A DNA stretch of 64,000 nt from Dokdonella sp. (GTDB taxonomy: Bacteria; Pseudomonadota; Gammaproteobacteria; Xanthomonadales; Rhodanobacteraceae): positions 1-64,000 of the forward strand of contig NZ_JAGIAG010000018.1 of assembly GCF_017744955.1 (NCBI RefSeq). Reading direction: 5' to 3'. The notes beneath the pieces were generated by a model, which worked only from the letters and a program-made list of their open reading frames with translations, did no database searches and had not been told where the DNA came from. Each line of letters opens with the position of its first letter. The stretch's first letter is position 1. Both the position numbers and the translations under genes were made by a program. Shown piece by piece: positions 8,726 through 20,348 of the stretch.

Positions 8726-8779
8726 GCAGGATACCCGCGAAGCTACGCTGGCGCTCCCTACGAACCGAAAGGAAGTGCC

Positions 8780-9379
8780 ATGTCCAAGCTCGTCACCCTG
8801 CGCGATCTCGCCGGCCGCCCCGCCGCTCCCGCGTCGTTGTCCGAATCGACGCTGATCATCGTCGACGCGCAGAACACCTACCGCGAGGGCGTGATGTTGC
8901 TCGACGGCGTCGAGGCCGCGCTGGAACGCTGCGCGGAACTGCTGGAGCGCGCGCGCAGCGCCGGCGCGCCGATCGTGCACATCCAGCACGACTCGGGCGC
9001 GGGAACGCCGTTCGACATCCGCACGCCCATCGGCGCGATCGCCGCGCCGGTCGCGCCGCGCGAGGGCGAAGCGGTGATCGTGAAGAACTTTCCGAACGCG
9101 TTCGTCGGCACCGATCTCGACGCCCGCCTCAAGGCGCTCGGCCGCGACCGGCTCGTCGTCGCCGGCTTCATGACGCACATGTGCATCAACTCGACCACGC
9201 GCGGCGCGTTCAATCTCGGCTACCAGGTGACGGTGCCCGGCGACGCCACCGCGACGCGCGCGCTGCCGACCGCCGACGGCGGCACGCTGGCGGCATCCGC
9301 GCTGCAGGCCGCGTCGCTGGCGGCACTCGGCGATCTGTTCGCGGTGGTCGTGGCGACGGCTGCCGACGTTCCGGCCTGA
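8780..9379 (+). CDS. Isochorismatase-family cysteine hydrolase
   Basis: 199 residues. The catalytic triad of the family is visible: Asp29 (TLIIVDAQNTY), Lys102 (AVIVKNFPNAFVGTDL) and nucleophile Cys135 (AGFMTHMCINSTTRGAF). A cis-peptide-type GF-M precedes the cysteine loop. Members hydrolyse amides or vinyl ethers (nicotinamide, carbamoyl sarcosine, isochorismate); this substrate is unknown. An AAGGAAGTG ribosome-binding stretch precedes the ATG. It is probably controlled by the divergent LysR protein. Confidence 0.9.
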   Translation: MSKLVTLRDLAGRPAAPASLSESTLIIVDAQNTYREGVMLLDGVEAALERCAELLERARSAGAPIVHIQHDSGAGTPFDIRTPIGAIAAPVAPREGEAVIVKNFPNAFVGTDLDARLKALGRDRLVVAGFMTHMCINSTTRGAFNLGYQVTVPGDATATRALPTADGGTLAASALQAASLAALGDLFAVVVATAADVPA

Positions 9380-9409
9380 CGATCGCAGCCTCGGATCGAA
9401 GCCTGACGC

Positions 9410-9961
9410 TCAGGGATGGATCGTGATCGGCGTGCCGGCCTCGATCGAGTTGTACAGTTCCTTCATGTCGGCGTCGTCGAGCGCGATGCAGCCCCAGGTC
9501 CAGTCCGATGCCGAGCCGTTGCCGTGCACGAAGATGTCGCCGCCGAGCGCCGTGTTCGACGGCGGCGGCCGGCGCGCCTCGATCGCGCGCACGATGCCGT
9601 CGCGCTGCGCCTTGCCGATCAGCTTCTCGCGCAGGCCGCGCTCGGCATCGTCCGCGTTCGGATAGCTGACGCCGAGCGAGAGGTAGAACTGGCTGCGCGG
9701 GTTCTTGTGCGAGATGAAATAGCGCCCTTCCGGCGTCGCTCGGTCGCCCTGGCGACGCTTCGGCGGCACCGGGTTGCTGCCGAGGCCGATGCGGTAGGTC
9801 TTGCGCAGCGCGTCGCCGGAGTAGACGCGCAGCTCGCGCTCGGCCTTGAAGACTTCGATGCGCGCATTCGCGATCGCCGTCGCGGCCTGCGCGCCGCTCG
9901 CGAACGCCGCGCAGCACGCCGCGACGGCGAGCAGGATCGCGCGCGGCGCGAAGCGGCACAT
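9410..9961 (-). CDS. L,D-transpeptidase (YkuD) family, periplasmic
   Basis: 183 residues. There is a signal peptide (residues 1-26, ending ASGAQAA) and a YkuD catalytic domain from about residue 33 (RIEVFKAERELRVYSGD) to the end. The active-site signature is HGNG-(x4)-DWTWGCIALDD, with His146 and nucleophile Cys158. ATPEGRYFISHKNPRSQFY is the conserved substrate-groove region. Such enzymes make 3-3 peptidoglycan cross-links or attach lipoproteins. No LysM or peptidoglycan-binding domain is present, so this is the short ErfK-like architecture. It lies just downstream of pntB with 7 bases between, so readthrough from the pnt genes is possible. Confidence 0.9.
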   Translation of the reverse strand: MCRFAPRAILLAVAACCAAFASGAQAATAIANARIEVFKAERELRVYSGDALRKTYRIGLGSNPVPPKRRQGDRATPEGRYFISHKNPRSQFYLSLGVSYPNADDAERGLREKLIGKAQRDGIVRAIEARRPPPSNTALGGDIFVHGNGSASDWTWGCIALDDADMKELYNSIEAGTPITIHP

Positions 9962-9968
9962 GCCTCGC

Positions 9969-11387
9969 TCAGTGCCCGCCGCCGCCCTCGATCGCCTTCA
10001 GCTCGGAGATCAGCTGGTTCGCCGCTTCCTTGCCGTCGGCGTACAGCATGCGCGTGTTGTCGGCGTAGAACAGCGCGTTCTCGATGCCGGCGAAGCCGGT
10101 GCCCTTGCCGCGCTTGATCACGATGGTCTGGCGCGAATCGACCACGTCGAGGATCGGCATGCCGAAAATCGGCGAGGACTTGTCGGTCTTCGCGGCCGGA
10201 TTCACCACGTCGTTCGCGCCGATCACGATGGCGACGTCGCAGGTCTTGAACTCGGGATTGATGTCGTCCATGTCGGCGATCAGGTCGTACGGCACGCCGG
10301 CTTCGGCGAGCAGCACGTTCATGTGGCCAGGCATGCGGCCGGCGACCGGATGGATCGCGAACTTCACTTCCTTGCCGGCCTTGATCAGCGCCTGCGACAG
10401 TTCCCAAATCTTGTGCTGCGCCTGCGCCACGGCCATGCCGTAGCCCGGCACGATGATGACCTTCTCGGCCATGTACAGCAGCGACGCCGCGTCGGCCGCG
10501 TCGATCGGCTTCTGCGCGCCGGCGATCTCGGCGCCTTCGCCGCCGCCGCCGAAATTGGAGAACAGCACGTTGCTGATCGGGCGGTTCATCGCCTTCGCCA
10601 TCAGCTGGGTCAGGAAGGTGCCCGCCGCACCGACCACCATGCCGGCGACGATCAGCGCCTCGATGCCCATCGCGTAGCCTTCGAACGCGACCGCGAGGCC
10701 GGTGAACGCGTTGTACAGCGAGATCACCACCGGCATGTCGGCGCCGCCGATCGGCAGCGTCATCAGCACGCCGAAGGCGAGCGCGAGCAGGAAGAACACC
10801 ACCACCAGGCTCGCGTCGAGCTTCCAGAACACCAGCGCCAGACCGGCCAGCACCGCCCCCGCGAACACGGCGAAGTTGACCACCTGCTGGCCGCCGAAGG
10901 TGAAGCGCTTGTCCATGCGGCCGTCGAGCTTGGCCCAGGCGATGATCGAGCCGGTCATCGAGATCGCGCCGATCAGCGCGCCGATCACGGCCAGCGCCAG
11001 CGTCGCCAGCGGCGGCGTCGGCGCGCCGGCGTGCGAGAACTTGAGCAGTTCGCCGGCGCCGATCGCCGCCGCCGAGCCGCCGCCCATGCCGTTGAACAGC
11101 GCGACCATCTGCGGCATGTCGGTCATCGCGACTTTCTTGCCCCAGAGCCAGGTCGGGACCACGCCGAGCGCGATCGCGGCGAGGATGTAGCCGAGGTTGT
11201 GGCCGCGCGTGATCGCGAACGTCGCCAGCGTCGCGATGACCATGCCGACGCCGGCCCAGACGATGCCCTTGCGCGCGGTGACCGGCGAGGACATGCGCTT
11301 GATGCCGAGGATGAACAGTACCGCGGCGAGGAAGTAGCTGGCCTTGGCGACCCAGACGAGCATCATTTGAGTGTCCATCGCGCTCAT
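9969..11387 (-). CDS. pntB: NAD(P) transhydrogenase beta subunit
   Basis: 472 residues. About nine membrane segments occupy residues 1-270 (YFLAAVLFILGIKRMSSPVTARKG, MVALFNGMGGGSAAAIGAGE, LPIGGADMPVVISLYNAFTG). A soluble NADP(H)-binding domain III follows (VIIVPGYGMAVAQAQHKIWE, HPVAGRMPGHMNVLLAEAGV, DVAIVIGANDVVNPAAKTDK, GKGTGFAGIENALFY). It couples hydride transfer between NADH and NADP+ to proton movement across the inner membrane. Its start overlaps the end of pntAB by 4 bp, giving a translationally coupled operon read leftwards from pntAA. Confidence 0.96.
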   Translation of the reverse strand: MSAMDTQMMLVWVAKASYFLAAVLFILGIKRMSSPVTARKGIVWAGVGMVIATLATFAITRGHNLGYILAAIALGVVPTWLWGKKVAMTDMPQMVALFNGMGGGSAAAIGAGELLKFSHAGAPTPPLATLALAVIGALIGAISMTGSIIAWAKLDGRMDKRFTFGGQQVVNFAVFAGAVLAGLALVFWKLDASLVVVFFLLALAFGVLMTLPIGGADMPVVISLYNAFTGLAVAFEGYAMGIEALIVAGMVVGAAGTFLTQLMAKAMNRPISNVLFSNFGGGGEGAEIAGAQKPIDAADAASLLYMAEKVIIVPGYGMAVAQAQHKIWELSQALIKAGKEVKFAIHPVAGRMPGHMNVLLAEAGVPYDLIADMDDINPEFKTCDVAIVIGANDVVNPAAKTDKSSPIFGMPILDVVDSRQTIVIKRGKGTGFAGIENALFYADNTRMLYADGKEAANQLISELKAIEGGGGH

Positions 11388-11680
11388 CCCTTCTTCTCGT
11401 CCTTACTCGACTTGAACATCTCGAGCATGCGTTCGGTGACCACGTAGCCGCCGGCGGCGTTGCCGGCGCCGAGAACGACGCCGATGAAGCCGATCGCGAT
11501 GGCCAGCGGCGACTCGGCGTGCGCCAGCGCGATCATCGCGCCGACCAGCACGATGCCGTGCACGAAGTTCGAGCCCGACATCAGCGGCGTGTGCAGGATC
11601 ACCGGCACGCGGCCGATGATCTCTTTGCCGGTGAACGCGGCGAGCATGAAGATGTACAGCGCGAGGAATCCGTCGATCAT
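11384..11680 (-). CDS. pntAB: NAD(P) transhydrogenase alpha subunit, membrane part
   Basis: 98 residues with three membrane segments: FLALYIFMLAAFTGKEIIG, NFVHGIVLVGAMIALAH and AIAIGFIGVVLGAGNAAGGY. The conserved HTPLMSGSNFVHGI and GGYVVTERMLEMF are present. This is the separate short alpha-2 subunit found when PntA is split, as in Rhodospirillum and Xanthomonas. It sits between pntAA and pntB. A pair of CATTCCCGCG palindromes separates it from pntAA. Confidence 0.95.
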   Translation of the reverse strand: MIDGFLALYIFMLAAFTGKEIIGRVPVILHTPLMSGSNFVHGIVLVGAMIALAHAESPLAIAIGFIGVVLGAGNAAGGYVVTERMLEMFKSSKDEKKG

Positions 11681-11703
11681 GTGGCTGCTCTCGTCTTTGC
11701 TTC

Positions 11704-11787
11704 GTCATTCCCGCGAAAGCGGGAATCCCTGTTTCGCGAACTGCGTCGAACCTTGGAGCCCATGGATCCCGCCTCCGCGGGAATGAC
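11704..11787. repeat. REP-like palindrome pair between pntAB and pntAA
   Basis: GTCATTCCCGCG-AAA-GCGGGAAT (11704-11726) and the oppositely oriented GGATCCCGCCTCCGCGGG-AATGAC (11764-11787) form a head-to-head pair, a BIME-like arrangement. The same module recurs at 18548-18673 and 61893-62102. Within an operon it could form an mRNA stem that tunes the ratio of PntAA to PntAB/PntB. Confidence 0.8.
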
Positions 11788-11791
11788 GGCG

Positions 11792-12919
11792 TCAGGATCC
11801 GTCGACCAGCGCCTTGGTCGGCTCGTGCCGGATCTCGCCCGCATGCGTGATGCAGGTCTTGGCGATCAGCTCGTCGTCCCAATCCAGCGTCAGCGCGCCG
11901 TCCTTGAGCGACAGCTCGAGGAAGTTGTAGAGGTTGCGCGCGTACATCTCGCTGGCGTGCACCGGCGCGCTGGCCGGCAGGTTGACCGGGCCGATGATGC
12001 CGACGCCGTTGTCGGTGGTGATGAACTCGCCGGCCCTGGTCAGCTCGCAGTTGCCGCCGGTTTCCGCGGCGATGTCGACGATCACCGCGCCGGGGCGCAT
12101 GCCGGCGACCATCGCCGCGCTGATGATCCGCGGCGCCTTGCGCCCGGGCACGGCGGCGGTGGTGACGACCACGTCGATGTTCTTCAGGTGGTCGGCCAGC
12201 GCCTGCTGCTGCTTGTCGCGTTCTTCCTGGGTCAGCTCGCGCGCGTAGCCGCCGCTGCCGGCGGCGCTGACGCCGAGGTCGAGGAACTTGGCGCCGAGCG
12301 ATTCGATCTGCTCCTTCGTCTCCGGCCGCACGTCGAAGCCTTCGACCTGCGCGCCGAGGCGCTTGGCGGTCGCGATCGCCTGCAGGCCGGCGACGCCGGC
12401 GCCGACGATCAGCACCTTGCTCGGCCGGATCGTGCCGGCGGCGGTGGTCAGCATCGGGAAGAATTTCGGTGCCGCCTCGGCCGCGATCAGCACGGCCTTG
12501 TAGCCGGACACGGCGGCCTGCGAGGACAGCACGTCCATCGCCTGCGCGCGCGTCGTGCGCGGCAGGAGTTCCATCGCGAACGCGGTGATCTTGCGGTCGC
12601 GCAGCGCCTTCGTGCGTTCGGGAGCGAGATGCGGCTGCAGATGGCCGATCACGACCGCGCCTTCCTTCAACGCGGCGATCTCTTCCAGCGACGGCGGCTG
12701 CACCTTCAGCAGCACGTCGGCCTGCGCCAGCGCGGTGGACGCGGCAGCGATCTCGCTGTCGGCGTAGGTGGCGTCGGGGAAATACGCGGAGGCGCCGGTG
12801 CCGTCCTGCAGCACGATGCGTGCGCCGCGCGCGCGCAGCTTCTTGGCGACTTCGGGAGTGAGCGCGACACGGCGCTCGCCGGGAACGGTCTCGCGCAACG
12901 CCACGATCGTCGTCGCCAT
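11792..12919 (-). CDS. pntAA: NAD(P) transhydrogenase alpha subunit, NAD-binding part
   Basis: 375 residues from the ATG at 12919, giving MATTIVALRETVPGERRVAL. An ATG five codons earlier is less typical. The N-terminal AlaDH/PNT domain shows VLLKVQPPSLEEIAALKEGAV. The Rossmann domain carries KVLIVGAGVAGLQAIATAKR and VEGFDVRPETKEQIESLGAK, ending in RPGAVIVDIAAETGGNCELT. It binds NAD(H) (domain I) and partners with PntAB and PntB in the inner-membrane complex. It is the first gene of the leftward pnt operon. Confidence 0.96.
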   Translation of the reverse strand: MATTIVALRETVPGERRVALTPEVAKKLRARGARIVLQDGTGASAYFPDATYADSEIAAASTALAQADVLLKVQPPSLEEIAALKEGAVVIGHLQPHLAPERTKALRDRKITAFAMELLPRTTRAQAMDVLSSQAAVSGYKAVLIAAEAAPKFFPMLTTAAGTIRPSKVLIVGAGVAGLQAIATAKRLGAQVEGFDVRPETKEQIESLGAKFLDLGVSAAGSGGYARELTQEERDKQQQALADHLKNIDVVVTTAAVPGRKAPRIISAAMVAGMRPGAVIVDIAAETGGNCELTRAGEFITTDNGVGIIGPVNLPASAPVHASEMYARNLYNFLELSLKDGALTLDWDDELIAKTCITHAGEIRHEPTKALVDGS

Positions 12920-13080
12920 GCCTGCCTCTCGCACCCCAGATGAATCTCGATCCTAGCCTAGTTCAGCGGCGCATGGCGAGCCGCCGGGGCCGCGACTTGA
13001 ATGCGCCGCACACGACCAGCACATGTCGGAGGCGTCCGCTATGCTCGGACCCCATTCGTCATCGCTTTCCGGAACTTCCC

Positions 13081-13650
13081 TTGTCCGCACTCGACACTCT
13101 CAACCAGCGCCGTTCGGTCCCTTCGCGCCAGCTCGGCGAACCCGGTCCCGACGCCGCCGAACTCGAACGCCTGCTCACCGCCGCGATCCGCGTGCCGGAT
13201 CACGGCAAGCTGGTGCCGTTCCGCCTGCTCGTCGTCCGCGGCGAAGCACGCGCGAAGCTCGGCGCGGCGCTGGCCGAAATCCACGCGCGCAACGAGCCCG
13301 ACGCGCCGCCGGCGGCGCTGCAGAAGGATCGCGAGCGCTATTCGTTCGCACCGCTGATCGTCGCCGTGATCGCGCGGCTCGAAGCGAACCACCCGAAGGT
13401 GCCGGAGCAGGAACAACTGCTCTCGGCCGGCTGCGTCGCCTACAACCTGCTGCTCGGCGCGCAGGCGCTCGGCTACGGCGCGCAATGGCTGACCGGCTGG
13501 GCCGCCTACGACCGCGAAGCGGCGAACCTGCTCGGCCTCGCCGCGCACGAGCGCGTGGTCGGCTTCGTGCACATCGGCACCAGCCGCGAGCCGGCCCCCG
13601 AGCGCAACCGCCCGGCACTGGCGGACATCCTCGGCGAGTGGAACGCCTGA
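13081..13650 (+). CDS. Nitroreductase-family flavoprotein (YdjA-like), TTG start
   Basis: 189 residues if read from the TTG at 13081 (M-SALDTLNQRRSVPSRQLGE). The in-frame ATG 47 codons upstream would add a low-complexity extension unlike the family. The fold signatures are RRSVPSRQL (FMN phosphate contact), AAIRVPDHGKLVPFRLLVVRG, SAGCVAYNLLLGAQALGYGAQWLTG and ERVVGFVHIGT. The length and N-terminus match the small YdjA/Frm2-like nitroreductases, which use FMN and NAD(P)H. The physiological substrate is unknown. It is divergent from pntAA. Confidence 0.85.
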   Translation: MSALDTLNQRRSVPSRQLGEPGPDAAELERLLTAAIRVPDHGKLVPFRLLVVRGEARAKLGAALAEIHARNEPDAPPAALQKDRERYSFAPLIVAVIARLEANHPKVPEQEQLLSAGCVAYNLLLGAQALGYGAQWLTGWAAYDREAANLLGLAAHERVVGFVHIGTSREPAPERNRPALADILGEWNA

Positions 13651-13766
13651 CCGCGCAGCGAACATGAGGTGAGGCGTTCCGGTCGCGAAATCCGCACGCT
13701 CGACCGGCACGCCGCTCGGGGTCGCTGAGCGATCCCGAGCGTTCGCCCTGCCGCGGAACGATTGCG

Positions 13767-16807
<3,041 letters not shown>

Positions 16808-16811
<4 letters not shown>

Positions 16812-17413
16812 GCCGGCGCGCCTCCGCCCAGCTCGCGCGCGACGAACAATTTCGCCTTGTCCCAGTCGCGCTTGACGGTCGCGCGGGCGACGCCGATCAG
16901 CTCGGCGATCTCATCGACAGTCAGGCCGCCGAACGAGCGCAGCTCGAACACCTGCGCCTGGCGGGCGTCGAGCGTGGCCAGGCGTTCGAGCGCCTGGTCG
17001 ATGATCAGCACTTCCTCGGCGGATGCGGTCGGCGCCGCCACGCCGACGGCTTCGCCAAGGGTCACCAGCAAGGCGTCGCCGCCGCGCTTGTCCGATCCGC
17101 TCATGCGCGCGTAGTCGACCAGCACGAAACGCATCGCGCGCGCGGCCAGCGAAAAGAAGTGCTCGCGTCCCTCCACCTCGATCTGCGGGGAACCGGCGAG
17201 CCGCAAGTAGGCCTCGTGGACGACCGAGGTGGTCTGCAGCATCGTGCCGGCGCCGCCGCGCGACGCCTGGCGATGGGCCAGCGCGCGCAACTGCTGGTAG
17301 AGCGCGGCGAACAAGGCGTCGAACGCGCCCGATTCACCGTCGCGCCAGGCGCGGAACAAGTCGGTGAGGTCGTCGGCCGGACGATCCGTTGTGGCGTTGT
17401 CTGAGCCCGTCAT
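16808..17413 (-). CDS. ECF-type RNA polymerase sigma factor (TIGR02999-like)
   Basis: 201 residues from the ATG at 17413, chosen because GAGGAAAG lies 8 bases before it. An ATG 15 bases upstream lacks such a site. Region 2 is LTDLFRAWRDGESGAFDALFAALYQQLRALAHRQ to FFSLAARAMRFVLVDYARM. Region 4 is DQALERLATLDARQAQVFELRSFGGLTVDEIAELIGVARATVKRDW. This is the ECF group usually encoded next to Ser/Thr kinases. No anti-sigma factor gene is adjacent, which fits a kinase-dependent group. It is co-transcribed with the downstream kinase. Confidence 0.92.
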
Positions 17414-17644
17414 GATGGCTTTCCTCATCCGTCACGGCGGACCACGCAATGCGGCCGGCCGTGCGGAACTGCAAGTCCATCGCGGCCCCCTCCGCCGCGA
17501 ACCGAACGATCTGCGGCCCTGTCCGGGTATGCTAAACCATGCCTCTCGTTCGCCGTGTGTCGGAGTCCGCTTGATTTCCGTGCTTTTCATGCCGTTGCGT
17601 CACGAGCGCGCGCTCCCGCCCCGCTCGCCTTGCGTCCGCGCGCG

Positions 17645-18574
17645 ATGAGAACCGCGCATCTCGTCGACGGCAGTCTTTACGTCTGTCGCGCCTGGTTCGC
17701 GCAAGGACCGGACGTGTTCGACGCCGACGGTGCGCCGGCGCATGCGGTGCACGGCTTCACGCGCTTCCTGCTCGATCTGCTCGAGCGCGCGCAGCCGACG
17801 CACCTCGCCGTCGCGTTCGACGAGTCGCTGACCACCTGCTTCCGCAACGCGATCTACGCCGACTACAAGGCGAACCGGCCGCCGGCGCCGCCGGATCTGC
17901 TGCGCCAGTTCGACAGCTGCCGGCGCATCGCGCAGGCACTCGGCGCAATCGTGCTGCGCGATACGCAGTACGAGGCCGACGACCTGATCGGCAGCGCGCT
18001 GGAAGCGCTGCGGCGCGCCGGCGTGCGCAGCGTGATCGTCTCGGCGGACAAGGACTTCGGCCAGTTGATCGGCCTGCACGACGAACAATGGGACCCGTCG
18101 CGCAATCTGCGCTGGGACGGCGCCGGCGTGAAGCAGCGCCTGGGCGTACGGCCGGACCAGGTCGCCGACTATCTCGCCCTGACCGGCGACGCCACCGACA
18201 ACATTCCCGGCGTGCCCGGCATCGGCGCGAAGACCGCGGCGATCCTGCTGCACCATTTCGGCACGCTCGACGCCCTGCTCGAGCGCGCCGACGAGGTCGC
18301 GTTCCTGCGCACGCGCGGCGCGGCCGCGGCAGCGCAGAAGCTGCGCGAGCACGCCGAACTCGCGCGCCTGTCGCGCCGCCTCACCGGCATCGCGCTGGAC
18401 GCGCCGGTGCCGGCGGACGAAGCGGGCTATCGCCGCCGCGCGTTCGACGGCGAGCTGGAAGTCCTGCTCGACCGGCTCAACTTCGGCCCGCTGACGCGGA
18501 CACGCGTGCGTGCCCTGGCGACGCGAAGAGAAGCCGCGGAAGACGCCGTCATTCCCGCGATGCGGGAGGCCTGA
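17645..18574 (+). CDS. 5'-3' exonuclease, Pol I N-terminal / ExoIX type
   Basis: 309 residues from the ATG at 17645. The FEN-family metal-ion motifs are HLVDGSLYVCRAWFA, VAFDESLTTCFRNAIYADYKANR, QYEADDLIGSALEA and VIVSADKDFGQLI. The helix-three-turn-helix region is LALTGDATDNIPGVPGIGAKTAAILLHHFGT. It acts on 5' flaps or RNA primers during repair, as a stand-alone enzyme without a polymerase domain. The last ten residues (DAVIPAMREA) are encoded by a CATTCCCGCG palindrome, so the ancestral stop has been replaced by repeat sequence. An adjacent second palindrome follows the stop. Confidence 0.9.
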   Translation: MRTAHLVDGSLYVCRAWFAQGPDVFDADGAPAHAVHGFTRFLLDLLERAQPTHLAVAFDESLTTCFRNAIYADYKANRPPAPPDLLRQFDSCRRIAQALGAIVLRDTQYEADDLIGSALEALRRAGVRSVIVSADKDFGQLIGLHDEQWDPSRNLRWDGAGVKQRLGVRPDQVADYLALTGDATDNIPGVPGIGAKTAAILLHHFGTLDALLERADEVAFLRTRGAAAAAQKLREHAELARLSRRLTGIALDAPVPADEAGYRRRAFDGELEVLLDRLNFGPLTRTRVRALATRREAAEDAVIPAMREA

Positions 18575-18673
18575 GCGGCGAGGACGAGCTGCGCGGCGGC
18601 AGCGCCGTGCGGGAAGTTTCTCGCGGCAGGATGCGCCAGTCCTTCCGGAGACGCCCGCGTTCGCGGGCATGAC
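18548..18673. repeat. REP-like palindrome pair at the end of the exonuclease gene
   Basis: GTCATTCCCGCGATGCGGGA (18548-18567) lies inside the last codons of the exonuclease gene. CGCCCGCGTTCGCGGGCATGAC (18652-18673) follows in opposite orientation. Between them and the next gene (to 18789) no coding sequence is apparent. Confidence 0.8.
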
Positions 18674-18789
18674 ATCGCCGGGGAATATCGGCCCGATCGT
18701 TCGCGGCTGCCGCGAATCGAATCGCCGCGGCCGGCGCCGCGCACTCGACGACGCGAAAACCTCGCCGCCGAGTGCGAGCCCGCCGGGCG

Positions 18790-20274
18790 TCAGCCGCCGG
18801 CGGCGCTCTTCGAACCGCCTACCACGTTGCCGAATACGCCGGTGCCTGGCGTGGAGCGGCTCTCCGGCAGCATCGGCATCATGTGCGGCGGGCGCAGGTC
18901 GGGCGTGCCCTTCGCATCCCAGGCGAAGCGCAGGTCGCTGCGGAACACCTTCACCGGCTTGGGTTTCGCGTCGCTCTTCAGGGTGCCGTAGCCGTCGTAG
19001 AGGTTCTTCTGGCTGTTGGCGATGAAGTACAGCCCGTCGCCGTCGATGGCGCCGTACGTCGGCAATTCGAAGTCGGCATTCGACGCGTCGAGCGGCGTGG
19101 CGCGCATGATCTTGCGGCCGTCTTCGCTGAGCGACAGGCGCATCACGCGCTGCGGGCTCATGCCGTTCTCGATCACCACCAGGTTCTGCTGGTACCAGTA
19201 CAGGCCGTCGATGCCGCCGAGGGTCAGCGAGCGCGGATCGTAGGCGACGTCGAAGCCCCTGCCGGCATTGAGGTCGATGCCGAACACGCCGAGCGAGAAG
19301 TCGGCGAAGTAGAGCGTCTTGCCGGCGTCGTCCAGGGCGAGGCCGCGCACGCTGGTCAGGTGCGGATTTTCCATCGTCAGCTTCAGCTGGCCGCCGTCGA
19401 GGCGATAGATCTGGTTGCGCAGCCCGTCCGCGGCGAACACCAGGCCGCCGCGTCCGGCCGCGATGGTCGACAGGGTGCGCGGATTTCCGTCGGGCAGCAG
19501 CAGGTACTTGTCGACGAGCTTGCCGGTCGACAGCTTGAACTTGAACACACCGGCCTTGCCGTAGTCGTCCTGCTTGAAGCCCTTGAAGTACACCGATGCG
19601 GTGCTGGCGACGTACAGCGCGTCGTCCTCCGGCACCACCGCCATCGCGTACACGCTCCACAGCCCGTTCGCCGCGCTCGGCGTGATGAAGTCCTCGAGCT
19701 TGCCGTCCTTGCCGACCAGGTAGATCTTGCCTTCGCGGACGCTGCCGGCGAGGAACCGCTTGCGCGCCGGATCGTAGGCCAGCGACTCGAACATGTAGTC
19801 GCCCGCCGGCAGGGAGAAGGCGACCTTGCCTTCGCCGAACGGCTTCAGGTTCGCCTCGAGACCCTCGAGGATGTACTTCCAGACGCGGGTGTCGGAGACC
19901 TTGCTGAAGTTCTCGTTCTTGGTCAGGTCGTATCCGAGGCCCTGCTTCTGCATCGCCAGCAGGAGCTCGTAGGTCTCGGTCTTCTGGCCGCGCTGCGCGT
20001 AGGTCGTGGCCAGCGCGAGCTTCAGCTCCGGACTGCTCGGCCGCAGCGCGACGAGACGGCGCAGCGCCCAGGAGAGCCGCTCGAGATCGCCGCTCTCCTT
20101 GTAGATCGTCGCCAGCTTGAACAGCGCCTGCGGCACTTGCATCTGCGTGATCTGGGCTTCGCTCAGCTTGGCCGGGTCGACGGCCGGCTGGCCGTCGGCG
20201 GATGCGGGCCGCACGAACGCCGTCGCCGCCATCGCGCTGAAGGCGAGCGCACACAGAATCTGCTTGATCTTCAT
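18790..20274 (-). CDS. Secreted protein with short TPR region and beta-propeller (SMP-30/NHL-like)
   Basis: 494 residues. The signal peptide is MKIKQILCALAFSAMAATAF with cleavage near ASA-DG. Residues 45-110 contain TPR-like helices (QALFKLATIYKESGDLERLSWALRRLV, LKLALATTYAQRG). Residues 150-450 contain repeated propeller strands (GKIYLVGKDGKLEDF, ALYVASTASVYFKGF, GLVFAADGLRNQIYRLDGG, GKTLYFADFSLGVFGIDL, GIDGLYWYQQNLVVIENG). The pattern resembles SMP-30/gluconolactonase-like propellers, but no metal-binding residues can be assigned. It is probably periplasmic. The function is not known. Confidence 0.75.
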   Translation of the reverse strand: MKIKQILCALAFSAMAATAFVRPASADGQPAVDPAKLSEAQITQMQVPQALFKLATIYKESGDLERLSWALRRLVALRPSSPELKLALATTYAQRGQKTETYELLLAMQKQGLGYDLTKNENFSKVSDTRVWKYILEGLEANLKPFGEGKVAFSLPAGDYMFESLAYDPARKRFLAGSVREGKIYLVGKDGKLEDFITPSAANGLWSVYAMAVVPEDDALYVASTASVYFKGFKQDDYGKAGVFKFKLSTGKLVDKYLLLPDGNPRTLSTIAAGRGGLVFAADGLRNQIYRLDGGQLKLTMENPHLTSVRGLALDDAGKTLYFADFSLGVFGIDLNAGRGFDVAYDPRSLTLGGIDGLYWYQQNLVVIENGMSPQRVMRLSLSEDGRKIMRATPLDASNADFELPTYGAIDGDGLYFIANSQKNLYDGYGTLKSDAKPKPVKVFRSDLRFAWDAKGTPDLRPPHMMPMLPESRSTPGTGVFGNVVGGSKSAAGG

Positions 20275-20348
20275 CGAGGGTACCTCGCAAGCTAGCCGGA
20301 CGTAGCAAGACCCGACGGGCTCAGGAAAGTTCAGGAAAGCCGCCTACC

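Noticed and set aside
12940..13080. ATG-started N-terminal extension of the nitroreductase
   Set aside because: The 47 extra residues are unlike the family and Arg-rich. The TTG at 13081 places the family's N-terminal motif correctly.
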